From positions 166,163 to 230,162 of the forward strand of contig PLHW01000026.1 in the NCBI GenBank assembly GCA_003139095.1: a stretch of DNA of 64,000 nt, in the 5' to 3' direction. The translations under genes and the position numbers were made by a program. The stretch comes from Acidobacteriaceae bacterium (GTDB lineage Bacteria > Acidobacteriota > Terriglobia > Terriglobales > Acidobacteriaceae). Below, piece by piece: positions 16,523 through 25,499 of the stretch; position 1 is the stretch's first letter, and each line of letters opens with the position of its first letter. The notes under the pieces are model-generated. The model was not told where the DNA came from. It ran no database searches and saw only the letters and a list, made by a program, of their open reading frames with translations.

Positions 16523-19500
16523 CTAAAACGTAATTTTCAAACCTAACTGCACCGCGCGACTGCCACCCGACCCAATTACCGGGTTGGCCGCGGCCACATC
16601 GGGCGTGGCGCACGCGCACCCAAACGGTTGCACTGAAGGGTCGTTAAATCCGAACCCGTTTTGTCCACCGTATGGATTGGCCAGATTGGGATGGTTAAAA
16701 ATGTTAAAGAACTCCGCCCGGAATTGCCCATGCACGCGCTCGGTGAAGCGCCAGTTCTTGGCCACGGAAAAATCCACGTTCCAGAAGCCCGTATCTGGAA
16801 AAGTATTCCGCCCCATGTTCCCGAACGAGCCCAGCGCCGGTGGGATCATCACCGAATTGCCCTGCGCATAGCAGCCGAACAGGTTCAGCGCCGTGCTCGC
16901 CGGACCCGCCGGATTTCCTCCATCCAGCGCGAGCGCCTCGGCATTGCACTGCGTGTTCGCGGTTGGCGACCCCAGCGTCTGCTGTCCCGGAAAATATGGA
17001 ATGCCGTTCGGACCCGACTTGAAATCATTGGGATTGCCAAAGAAGTTCCACCGTATCGGAGAAGTTGCGGGCGGGCTGACCGGCAACGGCCCGGTACCCG
17101 CCGCATCCGTTCCCAAGTCGATCGGTCCCCAGAATTGATGACTCTGGATAGTCGTGATCGAGTTCAACTCCCATCCCTCAAGAAGCTGACCATAGCCTTT
17201 CTTGCCCGGAATCGCATACGTGAGCGACAGCGTGAACCGGTGCCGCACATCGAAATCGCTGTTCGCATATTCGGCGCCCGGATTATGCGCATTCTGCGGC
17301 AATCCAGAGCCGTAGCCGAAATCCCAATTCGCTCCCACGTCATCCAGAGCATGCGACCACGTATAGCCGGCGACCATGTTCAGCCCGTGATAGTTTCGCG
17401 AGTTCAGCGTCACCTGCAATCCGTTGTAGTTCGAGCGATAAACATTGCCCATCTGGAAGATATTGCTCAGATAGGAAAATTTGTTTGCGAATGGCCGATT
17501 CGCCTCTTCCCCGCCCGTGCTGTCGGGAGCGCAGTACGTTGGGTCCGTATATCCCGAAGCGACGCATAGCGCGACCGCTGAAGCCGGCCATCCCGAGCCC
17601 ACTGGCGGTTGGTTGATGTCGCGAATTCCCGTCAGCTTCCCGCCGTGGTTGCCCACGTACGCCATCTCCAGCGTCAGGTTCGGAGTAAATGCATGTTGCA
17701 CGCTCAGTGTCCAGTTCCACACATACGGCGTCGTCAGCCCGCGATCCACCGACATGATCGGGCACGGGCTCAGGTAGCAGTTAATCTGAGTGGCGGCAAG
17801 ATTGCCATAGATGGGGCCGTTGTCCCACGGGAAATTCGGAAAGACCGTCAAGTTGCCAGTCGTAATATTTCCGCCGGATGTATCTCCCGCCTTATCGATG
17901 ATCGCTCCCGTCGGCACGTTTTGCAGGCCGAAGCTGTTATTGAACGCGATGAACGACTGCCAGTTCACCGCTTCATACACCAGCCCGCCGCCGCCGCGGA
18001 TCACGGTATTTCCTTTTCCGGTCGTGTCCCAGGCAAATCCGAAACGAGGCGCGAAGTTTTTGTGGTCGGGATTGTACGCAGAGCTGATTTGCTTTCCCAC
18101 CTGCACCATGCCCAGCGCCGGATCGAAGTTGCCCAGCTTGTTGTTGGCTGCCTTCAGCACCGAATTGAATTCGTAGCGCACGCCGAAGTTGAGCGTTACA
18201 TTCCTGGTCACGCGCCAGTCGTCTTGCACAAACAGCGCGTATGCCCAGTTGCTCAGCTGCGTCGTGGGATTTCCCGTTAGCACCGATGCCTTCAGCGGCG
18301 CACCGGAGAAAAAGTCCTCCAGAGTAGTCGTATTTAAAGTCTGCCCGGGATTCGCCGGGTCCGGAGTATTCGCGCCCAAAAATGTGATGCTGCCGCGCGC
18401 GTTGCCAAACGCCCCGTTCGTCACCGCATCGTGATGCAGTTCGCCCCCGAACTTGATTGCGTGCTTGCCTGCGGTATACGAAACGTGGTCGATGAATTGA
18501 GTGACCGAATCCGGCCCCTGAAATTTCGGCCATTTAAAGGCGCCAAGCCCAGTGAAATAACCGCCGAAGCCGATGCGCGGCAACCCGCCCGTATCTGGCC
18601 CCGAGACACCCGTGTCCAAGCCGTAGCTCGAAGCCGGTGTCCCCAGGTCGCCCGGCAGTGTGGGCTGGTAGAGCCGGTTGTATCCAAACCTCGCCTCATT
18701 CACCCAGTAGGAATTCGGCGTCCACGCCCAGCTTCCGCCCACCACCTGCGCCCGCGTGTGAATGTCCGAACGCCACCTCGATTGCAACTCGGGGAAATCC
18801 TCGACGGTCCCGGTGTTGTTGCCGAAGAAATACATCGCGCTCAGGCGATGATTTTGCGTGGCCACAAAATCGACCTTGCCAATGCCGTTATAGACCGTCA
18901 CGTCGTTGGCGAATCCGTTCGGAATGCTGATGCTGGGATTGTTGTTCAGCGGAAACCCGCTCCCGTTGCAGGTCACGCTGCCCCCGGACAGCGCGCAACC
19001 GGCAATGGCCAGGCTGGCCGGGCTGATCGGAATCCCTCCCGCCTGCAGATCGGCGATCGCATTCGGAATACTATCGGTGCAGTCGCCTGTGGAAAGGAAG
19101 AGGCAACTTCCGTCCGTCGGCATCGCCACCATCGATGGACTCGTTACGCCACCGAACGAATTGCCCACGTCATAGATTTGGCCTTCATAGGCGCCGAAGA
19201 AAAAGACCCTGTCCTTCACAATCGGCCCGCCCACGCTGCCGCCGTATTGTTCCAGCGTTCGCGGCAACTTGGAATTCGGAGTGGTATTGAAAAAGTTTCG
19301 CGCATCCATCACGCCATCTCGCCCAAACGCAAACGCGCTTCCGTGCAGGCGATTTGTGCCCGACTTCAGTCCCACGTTGACCACCGCTCCCGGCTTCCAT
19401 CCGAATTCGGCCGGCGGATTCTCTTCGACGTTGAATTCCTGTATGGAATCAATGGGCAGGATCGTCGCCGAGTCACCCGCGATCCCGGCTCCATTGATGA

Positions 19501-20110
19501 TGGCTTGCCCCGAATAAGGCTCGCTATTAAACAGGCCTTCCACAAAATACGCGTTGTCTTCCGCCCGCAGGCCATCCGTGCTGGTCGTGGAAAAACCGCC
19601 ACCCGGATACCGCATCACGCCCGGTCGCAACTGCAATAGGTTTTCGTAGTTGCGCCCATTCAACGGAAGATCGTTGATCTCCGCGTTGCTCAGCGTCCCG
19701 CCCAGGGTGGCCGAAGTGCTATTGACGAGTGGAACTTCCGATATGACCACGATCGTTTCCGAAACCTGTCCGGGCGAGAGGGTGACGTCAATGCGGACAT
19801 CGCGCGCAACCTCGACCGGAATGTTGGGGCGCTCCACGGTCTTAAAGCCTTTGGCTTCGGCGCGAACCTTATAAGTGCCCGGTTGCAATTCGGAGGCGGT
19901 GTAAACTCCCGAAGCGTCGGTGGTGACGGCGCGAGTGGTACCGCGCTGGACGTCGGTGATGGTGAGATTGGCGCCCGCGACCGCAGCGCCGGTCGCATCG
20001 GTGACGTTTCCCAGGATGCGGCCCGTTGTGGTTTGTGAGAATAGAGGACCCGGTGCGGCCAGCGCCAGAAGCAGGGCAAACACCGAAACGCCTTTCGGGG
20101 GAAAGTGCAT
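16523..20110 (-). CDS. Oar-like TonB-dependent outer-membrane receptor
   Basis: 1195 residues. Signal peptide (VFALLLALAAPGPLFSQ), then a carboxypeptidase-regulatory-like Ig domain at about residues 28-110 (GRILGNVTDATGAAVAGANL), a plug domain around 120-230 with NDLPLNGRNYENLLQL, and a long beta-barrel ending in the aromatic LGLKITF. This architecture is strongly expanded in Acidobacteriota and is thought to import carbohydrates or peptides. GGAGGT precedes the ATG. No SusD homologue is nearby. The adjacent secreted hydrolase is a plausible functional partner. Confidence 0.93.
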   Translation of the reverse strand: MHFPPKGVSVFALLLALAAPGPLFSQTTTGRILGNVTDATGAAVAGANLTITDVQRGTTRAVTTDASGVYTASELQPGTYKVRAEAKGFKTVERPNIPVEVARDVRIDVTLSPGQVSETIVVISEVPLVNSTSATLGGTLSNAEINDLPLNGRNYENLLQLRPGVMRYPGGGFSTTSTDGLRAEDNAYFVEGLFNSEPYSGQAIINGAGIAGDSATILPIDSIQEFNVEENPPAEFGWKPGAVVNVGLKSGTNRLHGSAFAFGRDGVMDARNFFNTTPNSKLPRTLEQYGGSVGGPIVKDRVFFFGAYEGQIYDVGNSFGGVTSPSMVAMPTDGSCLFLSTGDCTDSIPNAIADLQAGGIPISPASLAIAGCALSGGSVTCNGSGFPLNNNPSISIPNGFANDVTVYNGIGKVDFVATQNHRLSAMYFFGNNTGTVEDFPELQSRWRSDIHTRAQVVGGSWAWTPNSYWVNEARFGYNRLYQPTLPGDLGTPASSYGLDTGVSGPDTGGLPRIGFGGYFTGLGAFKWPKFQGPDSVTQFIDHVSYTAGKHAIKFGGELHHDAVTNGAFGNARGSITFLGANTPDPANPGQTLNTTTLEDFFSGAPLKASVLTGNPTTQLSNWAYALFVQDDWRVTRNVTLNFGVRYEFNSVLKAANNKLGNFDPALGMVQVGKQISSAYNPDHKNFAPRFGFAWDTTGKGNTVIRGGGGLVYEAVNWQSFIAFNNSFGLQNVPTGAIIDKAGDTSGGNITTGNLTVFPNFPWDNGPIYGNLAATQINCYLSPCPIMSVDRGLTTPYVWNWTLSVQHAFTPNLTLEMAYVGNHGGKLTGIRDINQPPVGSGWPASAVALCVASGYTDPTYCAPDSTGGEEANRPFANKFSYLSNIFQMGNVYRSNYNGLQVTLNSRNYHGLNMVAGYTWSHALDDVGANWDFGYGSGLPQNAHNPGAEYANSDFDVRHRFTLSLTYAIPGKKGYGQLLEGWELNSITTIQSHQFWGPIDLGTDAAGTGPLPVSPPATSPIRWNFFGNPNDFKSGPNGIPYFPGQQTLGSPTANTQCNAEALALDGGNPAGPASTALNLFGCYAQGNSVMIPPALGSFGNMGRNTFPDTGFWNVDFSVAKNWRFTERVHGQFRAEFFNIFNHPNLANPYGGQNGFGFNDPSVQPFGCACATPDVAAANPVIGSGGSRAVQLGLKITF

Positions 20111-20189
20111 AACGACCTCCGAGGGACAAACTTATGTTTTTTTGCGCATCGCGTCGTGGTACAAAAAATAACGATTGGAAGATATAGCC

Positions 20190-20229
20190 TTGACGTGGCC
20201 TACCCGTCAAGTAGTATTGTGGTCCGACC
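20190..20229 (+). promoter_or_regulatory. Promoter and FadR-type box ahead of the semialdehyde dehydrogenase
   Basis: TTGACG at 20190-20195 and TAGTAT at 20212-20217 form a candidate promoter (16-bp spacer). TTGACG also pairs with CGTCAA at 20205-20210 as an inverted repeat. TGGTCCGACCG at 20220-20230 matches the TGGTNNGACC-type operator of FadR-family GntR regulators and recurs ahead of the regulator gene itself. Confidence 0.55.
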
Positions 20230-20303
20230 GTTATACAGCTTGCCCGCTCGGCAAGCAACGCTTCATAAAATTCCCGCCCAGCGCGGGGAGGAATCATATC
20301 GCT

Positions 20304-21668
20304 ATGGCCATTGCCACCATCAATCCTGCGACCGGCGAGCTGGTGAAGACCTTCGAGCCGCTGACCGCGCAACAGATTGAAGAAAAATTACAGCTCGCGG
20401 CATCCGCCTTCAAGGCCCATCGCAAAACATCGTTCTCCGATCGCGCCGCCAAGATGTTGCGCGCCGCTCAGATTTTGGAAGAAGAAAAAGACGAGTGCGC
20501 CCGCCTCATGACCCTTGAGATGGGCAAGCCCCTCAAGGCCGCCGTCGGCGAAGCCCTCAAATGCGCCAGCGGCTGTCGCTACTATGCCGAACATGCGGAG
20601 AAATTCCTTGCCGACGAGATCGTCGAAACCGGCGCTCGCCGCAGTTTCATCCGCTATCTGCCCCTCGGCCCCATCCTCGCGGTCATGCCCTGGAATTTTC
20701 CCTTCTGGCAAGTCCTGCGCTTTGCCGCACCCGCGCTCATGGCGGGCAATGTCGGGCTGCTCAAGCACGCCTCCAATGTTCCCCAGTGCGCGCTCAAGAT
20801 CGAAGAGATTCTTCTACGCGCCGGTTTTGCTGCGGGCGTTTTTCAGACCCTGCTCATCGGCTCCGCGCCCGTCGATGGCATTCTTAACGACCCGCGCGTG
20901 GTCGCCGCAACGCTCACCGGCAGCGAGCAGGCCGGCATTCAGGTCGGAATTTCCGCCGCCAAGCGCATTAAGAAGGTCGTGCTCGAACTTGGCGGCAGCG
21001 ATCCGTTCATTGTCATGCCCAGCGCCGATCTTGACGCCGCCGTCGCAACCGCCGTCGAAGCGCGCATTCAGAACAACGGTCAATCTTGCATCGCTGCCAA
21101 GCGGTTTATCGTCTCGGAAAAAATTGCCGATGAGTTCGAACGCAAGTTCGTCAGCCGCATGTCGGCTCTGCGCATCGGCGATCCCTTCGACCCCAACACG
21201 CAACTCGGTCCACTGGCCAACGCCGATGCCGTCACCACGCTCGATGCCGACGTCAAAAAATCCATCGCCGCGGGCGCGCGCCTGCTCATCGGCGGTCATC
21301 CCCTCGACCGGCCCGGCAGTTTCTATGCGCCCACCGTGCTCACGAATATTCCAAAAGACTCGCCCGCCTATAAAGAAGAATTTTTTGGCCCGGTGGCCTC
21401 CATATTCCGCGTGCAGAATATCGATCAGGCCATTAGCATCGCTAACGATGTTCGCTTCGGCCTCGGCGCCAGCGCCTGGACCAACGACCCCGCCGAAACC
21501 GAGCGCTTCATCAATGAACTCGAAGCCGGCATGGTGTTTCTCAACAAAATGGTGGCGTCGGATCCACGCGTGCCTTTTGGCGGCGTGAAAAGTTCCGGCC
21601 ACGGCCGCGAACTCTCGGTGCAGGGAATTCGCGAGTTCGTGAACATCAAGACCGTGTGGGTGCAGTAG
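20304..21668 (+). CDS. NAD(P)-dependent succinate-semialdehyde dehydrogenase-like enzyme
   Basis: 454 residues of the aldehyde dehydrogenase superfamily. The catalytic Cys262 is in NNGQSCIAAKR and the general base Glu228 in VVLELGGSDPF; MPWNFPFWQV marks the cofactor pocket. The C-terminal FLNKMVASDPRVPFGGVKSS pattern is typical of the Sad/YneI and GabD groups that oxidise succinate semialdehyde or related short semialdehydes. The ATG at 20304 follows GGGGAGGA by about 12 bases, slightly long; upstream in-frame residues look untranslated. It heads a catabolic gene cluster, so the true substrate may be a different semialdehyde. Confidence 0.87.
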   Translation: MAIATINPATGELVKTFEPLTAQQIEEKLQLAASAFKAHRKTSFSDRAAKMLRAAQILEEEKDECARLMTLEMGKPLKAAVGEALKCASGCRYYAEHAEKFLADEIVETGARRSFIRYLPLGPILAVMPWNFPFWQVLRFAAPALMAGNVGLLKHASNVPQCALKIEEILLRAGFAAGVFQTLLIGSAPVDGILNDPRVVAATLTGSEQAGIQVGISAAKRIKKVVLELGGSDPFIVMPSADLDAAVATAVEARIQNNGQSCIAAKRFIVSEKIADEFERKFVSRMSALRIGDPFDPNTQLGPLANADAVTTLDADVKKSIAAGARLLIGGHPLDRPGSFYAPTVLTNIPKDSPAYKEEFFGPVASIFRVQNIDQAISIANDVRFGLGASAWTNDPAETERFINELEAGMVFLNKMVASDPRVPFGGVKSSGHGRELSVQGIREFVNIKTVWVQ

Positions 21669-21786
21669 TCGCGGGGAAAGCGCCCCAGGTTCGCAACCGG
21701 CGCAAAAAACAGTGGGGCAAATCGAGCGGCGCGGCATTCAGTTATGGAAACAAAACGCGAACGCGGACTGCCCATGTTGTGGTAGA

Positions 21787-21800
21787 TTGGTATGACCGCT
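21787..21800 (+). promoter_or_regulatory. Second FadR-type box, ahead of the regulator gene
   Basis: TTGGTATGACCGCT contains TGGTATGACCG, identical to the box at 20220-20230 except for the two central bases. It lies about 40 nt before the regulator start codon, a position suited to autoregulation. Confidence 0.5.
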
Positions 21801-21837
21801 AGACCTCTGCGGGGAAATTTCTTGGATCGGGAGCCAA

Positions 21838-22596
21838 ATGCGCAGCGAACAATCGGATACTCTCGGCCCTCCCGCCTACCGCGCCGTCAAGACCTCGCGC
21901 CTCTTTGAACAGATCGTGCGGCAGGTTGAAGACTCCATCCTCAATGGCCAGCTCAAGCCCGGCGATCAACTCCCCGCCGAGCGCGACCTCGCCCAGCGCT
22001 TTGGTGTGAGCCGCACCGCCGTCCGCGAAGCCGTAAAAACCCTGCGCGAAAAAGGGTTGGTCGAGGCCTATTCCGGCCGCGGCACTTTTATCACCAATGG
22101 CACTTCGCAGGCCATTCGCCAATCGCTCGATCTGATGATTCGCATCAATCAGCAGGAAGGCTCGGCTCATTTGGCCGAACTGCGTCAGGTGCTCGAGCCC
22201 GAGATCGCCGCTCTCGCCGCCACCCGCATCGAGGAGCAGCTTGTCTCCACCATGCGTGAAGCCGTCGCGATCATGGATCGCAACCTGGATGATCCCGACG
22301 CGTTCGTCGAGGCCGATCTCGATTTTCATCTTGCGCTGGCCGAGGCCGTAGGCAATCCGCTCATCTTGTCGATGCTCGATTCCATCGTCGGCCTCCTGCG
22401 CGAGCAGCGTGCGCGCATCTTCACCATCGCCGGCGGCCCGGAGCGCGGTCAGTTCCATCACAAGCGCATTCTCGCGGCCATTGAAAAACGCGATCCGGAA
22501 AAAGCGCGCGACGCGATGCGCGCACATCTGAAACAGGTGCTTGCGGACTCGGCAACCACGGTGAAAAAACCGCCGCGGTCAAAACGAATTTCCTGA
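21838..22596 (+). CDS. FadR-family GntR transcriptional regulator
   Basis: 252 residues. The N-terminal winged helix-turn-helix (about 20-90) includes LPAERDLAQRFGVSRTAVREA and GLVEAYSGRGTFI; the C-terminal FCD all-helical domain (about 105-230) carries the expected metal/ligand residues in an Asp-rich DLDFHLALAEAVGNP and a late HHKRILAAIEKRD. FCD regulators sense organic acids. A basic KKPPRSKRIS tail ends it. It sits inside the cluster it probably controls, and the same 11-bp box precedes both it and the dehydrogenase gene. Confidence 0.92.
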   Translation: MRSEQSDTLGPPAYRAVKTSRLFEQIVRQVEDSILNGQLKPGDQLPAERDLAQRFGVSRTAVREAVKTLREKGLVEAYSGRGTFITNGTSQAIRQSLDLMIRINQQEGSAHLAELRQVLEPEIAALAATRIEEQLVSTMREAVAIMDRNLDDPDAFVEADLDFHLALAEAVGNPLILSMLDSIVGLLREQRARIFTIAGGPERGQFHHKRILAAIEKRDPEKARDAMRAHLKQVLADSATTVKKPPRSKRIS

Positions 22597-22620
22597 CCGG
22601 CGAAAGGGCGCCCGATAGTT

Positions 22621-23502
22621 ATGGCGAATCTGGGATTCATCGGCCTCGGTGTCATGGGCGGCAACATGGTAAGCCGCCTGCTCGATAAGGGACACACCGT
22701 CACCGGCTACAACCGCACGCGCTCGAAAGCGCAGTGGCTCATCGACCGCGGAATGAAATTTGCCGCCTCGCCGAAGGACGTGGCAGCGGCCTCCGACATT
22801 ACTTTCACCATGGTCACCAACGCCGCCGCGCTCGCCGCCGTCACCGACGGCCCCGACGGGTTGCTCGCCGCCATTTCTCCCGGCAAATTTCACATCGACA
22901 TGAGCACCGTCAGTCCCGACGTCAGCCGGGCTCTCTCCGCCAAAATTCGCGAGAAGGGTGCCGATATGATTGATGCCCCGGTCTCCGGCAGCGTCATCAC
23001 GCTGCAAGAGGGCAAGCTCTCCGTCATGGTCGGCGGCCGCAAAGAAACCTTCGAGCGCCTCAAGCCGCTCCTCCTCGATATTGGCCCCAAGGTAACGCAC
23101 GTCGGCGACAACGGCGTCGCCCTCGCCATGAAAATCGCGGTCAATCTCAGCCTCGCCGTGCAGATGCTCGCCTTCTCGGAAGGCGTGCTGCTCGCGGAAA
23201 AGAGCGGCATTCCTCGCGAAGTTGCCGTCGATGTTCTCACCCACAGCGCCGTCGCCTCGCCCATGATTCAATATCGCGGCCCCTTCGTCCTTCAGCAACC
23301 GGAAGAGGCGTGGTTCGACGTCAACATGATGCAGAAGGATCTGATTCTCGCCATGGAGATGGGCCGCAAACTCAACGTCCCCGTTCCCACCACCGCCCTC
23401 AGCAATGAGTTCCTCACCGCCGCCCGCGGTATGGGCTGGGAAAAACTCGATTTCGCGGTCGTCTTCGATGTGCTGGCGAGGATGTCGGGAGTTCAGAAAT
23501 GA
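22621..23502 (+). CDS. 3-hydroxyisobutyrate dehydrogenase-family oxidoreductase
   Basis: 293 residues. N-terminal Rossmann domain with GFIGLGVMGGNM; substrate-binding DAPVSGSVITLQEGKLSVMV; the catalytic Lys is likely in ALAMKIAVNLSL, where the usual KxxxN is seen. The family oxidises beta-hydroxyacids (3-hydroxyisobutyrate, tartronate semialdehyde, gamma-hydroxybutyrate) with NAD(P). It begins 24 bases after the regulator and its stop overlaps the E1 alpha start as ATGA, so it is co-transcribed. Together with the semialdehyde dehydrogenase it can make a two-step alcohol-to-acid module. Confidence 0.88.
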   Translation: MANLGFIGLGVMGGNMVSRLLDKGHTVTGYNRTRSKAQWLIDRGMKFAASPKDVAAASDITFTMVTNAAALAAVTDGPDGLLAAISPGKFHIDMSTVSPDVSRALSAKIREKGADMIDAPVSGSVITLQEGKLSVMVGGRKETFERLKPLLLDIGPKVTHVGDNGVALAMKIAVNLSLAVQMLAFSEGVLLAEKSGIPREVAVDVLTHSAVASPMIQYRGPFVLQQPEEAWFDVNMMQKDLILAMEMGRKLNVPVPTTALSNEFLTAARGMGWEKLDFAVVFDVLARMSGVQK

Positions 23503-24491
23503 CCTCCCTCGCGCCCACTCCGCAAGTGATTGAAAAAGCCGAGTTGTGGCTGCGCATGTATCGCCAGATGCTCGCCATCCGCTTTTTTGAAAATCAGGTC
23601 AACGAACTTTATACCCGCGCCCTCATGCCCGGCCTTGCTCATCTCTACATCGGAGAAGAAGCCGTTGCCGTCGGCGTCTGCGAAACGCTCGAGCGCACCG
23701 ATTACATCACCAGCACGCATCGCGGGCATGGACATTGCCTGGCGAAAGGCGCGTCTCCCGACCTCATGTTCGCCGAACTGCTCGGCAAAAAAGCCGGCTA
23801 CTGCAAAGGCAAAGGCGGCTCCATGCACATCGCCGACCCCGCCACCGGCAACCTGGGCGCCAACGCCATCGTCTGCGGCAGCGCCGGCATCGCCACCGGG
23901 GCCGCGTTTTCCGCCAAACGCCTTGCCAATGGCCGCGTTTCGGTTTGCTTCATCGGAGAAGGCGCGCTCGGCCAGGGCGTTCTTTACGAAGTGATGAATC
24001 TCGCCGAGCTCTTCAAACTGCCCGTCATCTATGTTTGCGAGAACAATCTTTATAGCGAGTACACGCACTTTTCCGAGACGACCGCCGGCGACATCCTCGC
24101 CCGCGCCACTGCGTTCGGCCTGCATGCCGCCAGCGTCGATGGGCAAAATGTGCGCGCCGTTTATGAGCACGCACAGATTCTCGTCGAGCGAGCCCGCCGC
24201 GGCGCCGGCCCGGGGTTTCTGCTTTGCAATACTTATCGTTATCACGGGCACCACGTCGGCGATATCAATCGTGAGTACTACCGTTCCAGGCGGGAAGAGC
24301 AAACCTGGAAGACCGAACGCGATCCCATCGCGAATTTCGCAAAATGGCTGATCGAGCAAAAAGTTGCCACGGTAAAAGAGCTTGACGAATTATCGGCCCG
24401 GGTCGAAACCGAGATGAAAAAAGCCGTCGAGTTCGCGATGGCAACTCCCTATCCGTCACCCGACGAAGTCGCCGAGGACGTCTATGCCTGA
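23499..24491 (+). CDS. 2-oxoacid dehydrogenase E1 component, alpha subunit (PdhA/AcoA-like)
   Basis: 330 residues. Thiamine diphosphate-dependent decarboxylase half: GHGHCLAKGAS, then the cofactor motif beginning GEGALGQGVLYEVMNLAELF and ending ENN, with GKGGSMHIAD ahead of it as in acetoin and pyruvate dehydrogenase E1 alpha. Partners are the E1 beta (8-bp overlap) and E2 genes downstream. No E3 (dihydrolipoamide dehydrogenase) gene is in the cluster, so E3 must be shared. Sequence alone does not separate acetoin, pyruvate or branched-chain substrates. Confidence 0.9.
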   Translation: MTSLAPTPQVIEKAELWLRMYRQMLAIRFFENQVNELYTRALMPGLAHLYIGEEAVAVGVCETLERTDYITSTHRGHGHCLAKGASPDLMFAELLGKKAGYCKGKGGSMHIADPATGNLGANAIVCGSAGIATGAAFSAKRLANGRVSVCFIGEGALGQGVLYEVMNLAELFKLPVIYVCENNLYSEYTHFSETTAGDILARATAFGLHAASVDGQNVRAVYEHAQILVERARRGAGPGFLLCNTYRYHGHHVGDINREYYRSRREEQTWKTERDPIANFAKWLIEQKVATVKELDELSARVETEMKKAVEFAMATPYPSPDEVAEDVYA

Positions 24492-25488
24492 GATGTCCGT
24501 CACGACCGATCAGCGTGAGATAACATTTGCGCAGGCCATCCGCGAGGCCCTCGCCGAGGAGATGCGCCGCGATCCCACCGTCTGCATTCTCGGCGAAGAC
24601 GTCGCCGAAGCCGGCACGCCCTTTAAAGTGCTCGCTGGCCTGCTCGAAGAGTTCGGCAAGGACCGCGTTCTCGATACACCCATCTCCGAAGCTGGTTTCA
24701 CCGGCCTCGCCGTCGGTGCCGCCATGACCGGCATGCGCCCCATCGTCGACATCATGTTCGGCGATTTCATTACCCTGACGATGGACCAGATGGTGAACCA
24801 GGCCGCCAAAGTTCATTACATGTCCGGCGGCCACTGGAAAGCGCCCATGGTCATGCGCACCACTCTCGGCGCGACCCGCCGCTCAGCCGCGCAGCATTCG
24901 CAGTCGCTGCACGCGTGGTTTTGTCACGTTCCCGGATTGAAGGTCATTTTGCCTTCGACGCCTTACGACGCGAAGGGTCTGCTGAAAACCGCCATTCGCG
25001 ACGACAATCCCGTCGTCTTTTTCGAAGACAAGATGATGTACAAGCTCAAGGGACACGTACCCGCGGCCGATTACACGCTGCCGCTCGGCGTCGCCGATGT
25101 AAAACGCGAGGGCGAAGACATCACACTCGTCGCCACCAGCAGCATGGTGCAGGTGGCGCTGGGCGCGGCTGCGATGCTCGAAGAAATCGGCATAAGCGCC
25201 GAAGTCGTCGATCCGCGCACCTTGTGGCCGCTCGATGAAAACACGCTCATCCAGTCGGCGCGCAAAACTTCGCGAGCCATTGTGCTCGATGAAGGCTACG
25301 AGCGCTACGGCGTCACCGCCGAAATTGCCTCGTTGATTGCGGCCGGCGCATTTTACGATTTGGACGCCCCCGTAAAACGCATGGGTGCGATGCACGTTCC
25401 AATTCCGTTTTCGCCGCCGCTCGAAGATATGACGGTGCCAACGGAGCAAACGGTTTTTGAAGCCGCCCGCAAAATGTGCGGGCGCTAG
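24484..25488 (+). CDS. 2-oxoacid dehydrogenase E1 component, beta subunit (PdhB/AcoB-like)
   Basis: 334 residues. Recognised by LGEDVAEAGTPFKVLAGLLE, DTPISEAGFTGLAVGAAMTG and RPIVDIMFGDFITLTMDQMV, followed by a transketolase C-terminal domain (VDPRTLWPLDENTL, IVLDEGYERYG). It overlaps the E1 alpha gene by 8 bases, indicating translational coupling and heterotetramer assembly. It is followed after 11 bases by the M24 protein gene, which therefore sits between E1 and E2. Confidence 0.92.
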   Translation: MPEMSVTTDQREITFAQAIREALAEEMRRDPTVCILGEDVAEAGTPFKVLAGLLEEFGKDRVLDTPISEAGFTGLAVGAAMTGMRPIVDIMFGDFITLTMDQMVNQAAKVHYMSGGHWKAPMVMRTTLGATRRSAAQHSQSLHAWFCHVPGLKVILPSTPYDAKGLLKTAIRDDNPVVFFEDKMMYKLKGHVPAADYTLPLGVADVKREGEDITLVATSSMVQVALGAAAMLEEIGISAEVVDPRTLWPLDENTLIQSARKTSRAIVLDEGYERYGVTAEIASLIAAGAFYDLDAPVKRMGAMHVPIPFSPPLEDMTVPTEQTVFEAARKMCGR

Positions 25489-25499
25489 GAGTTTTCATC

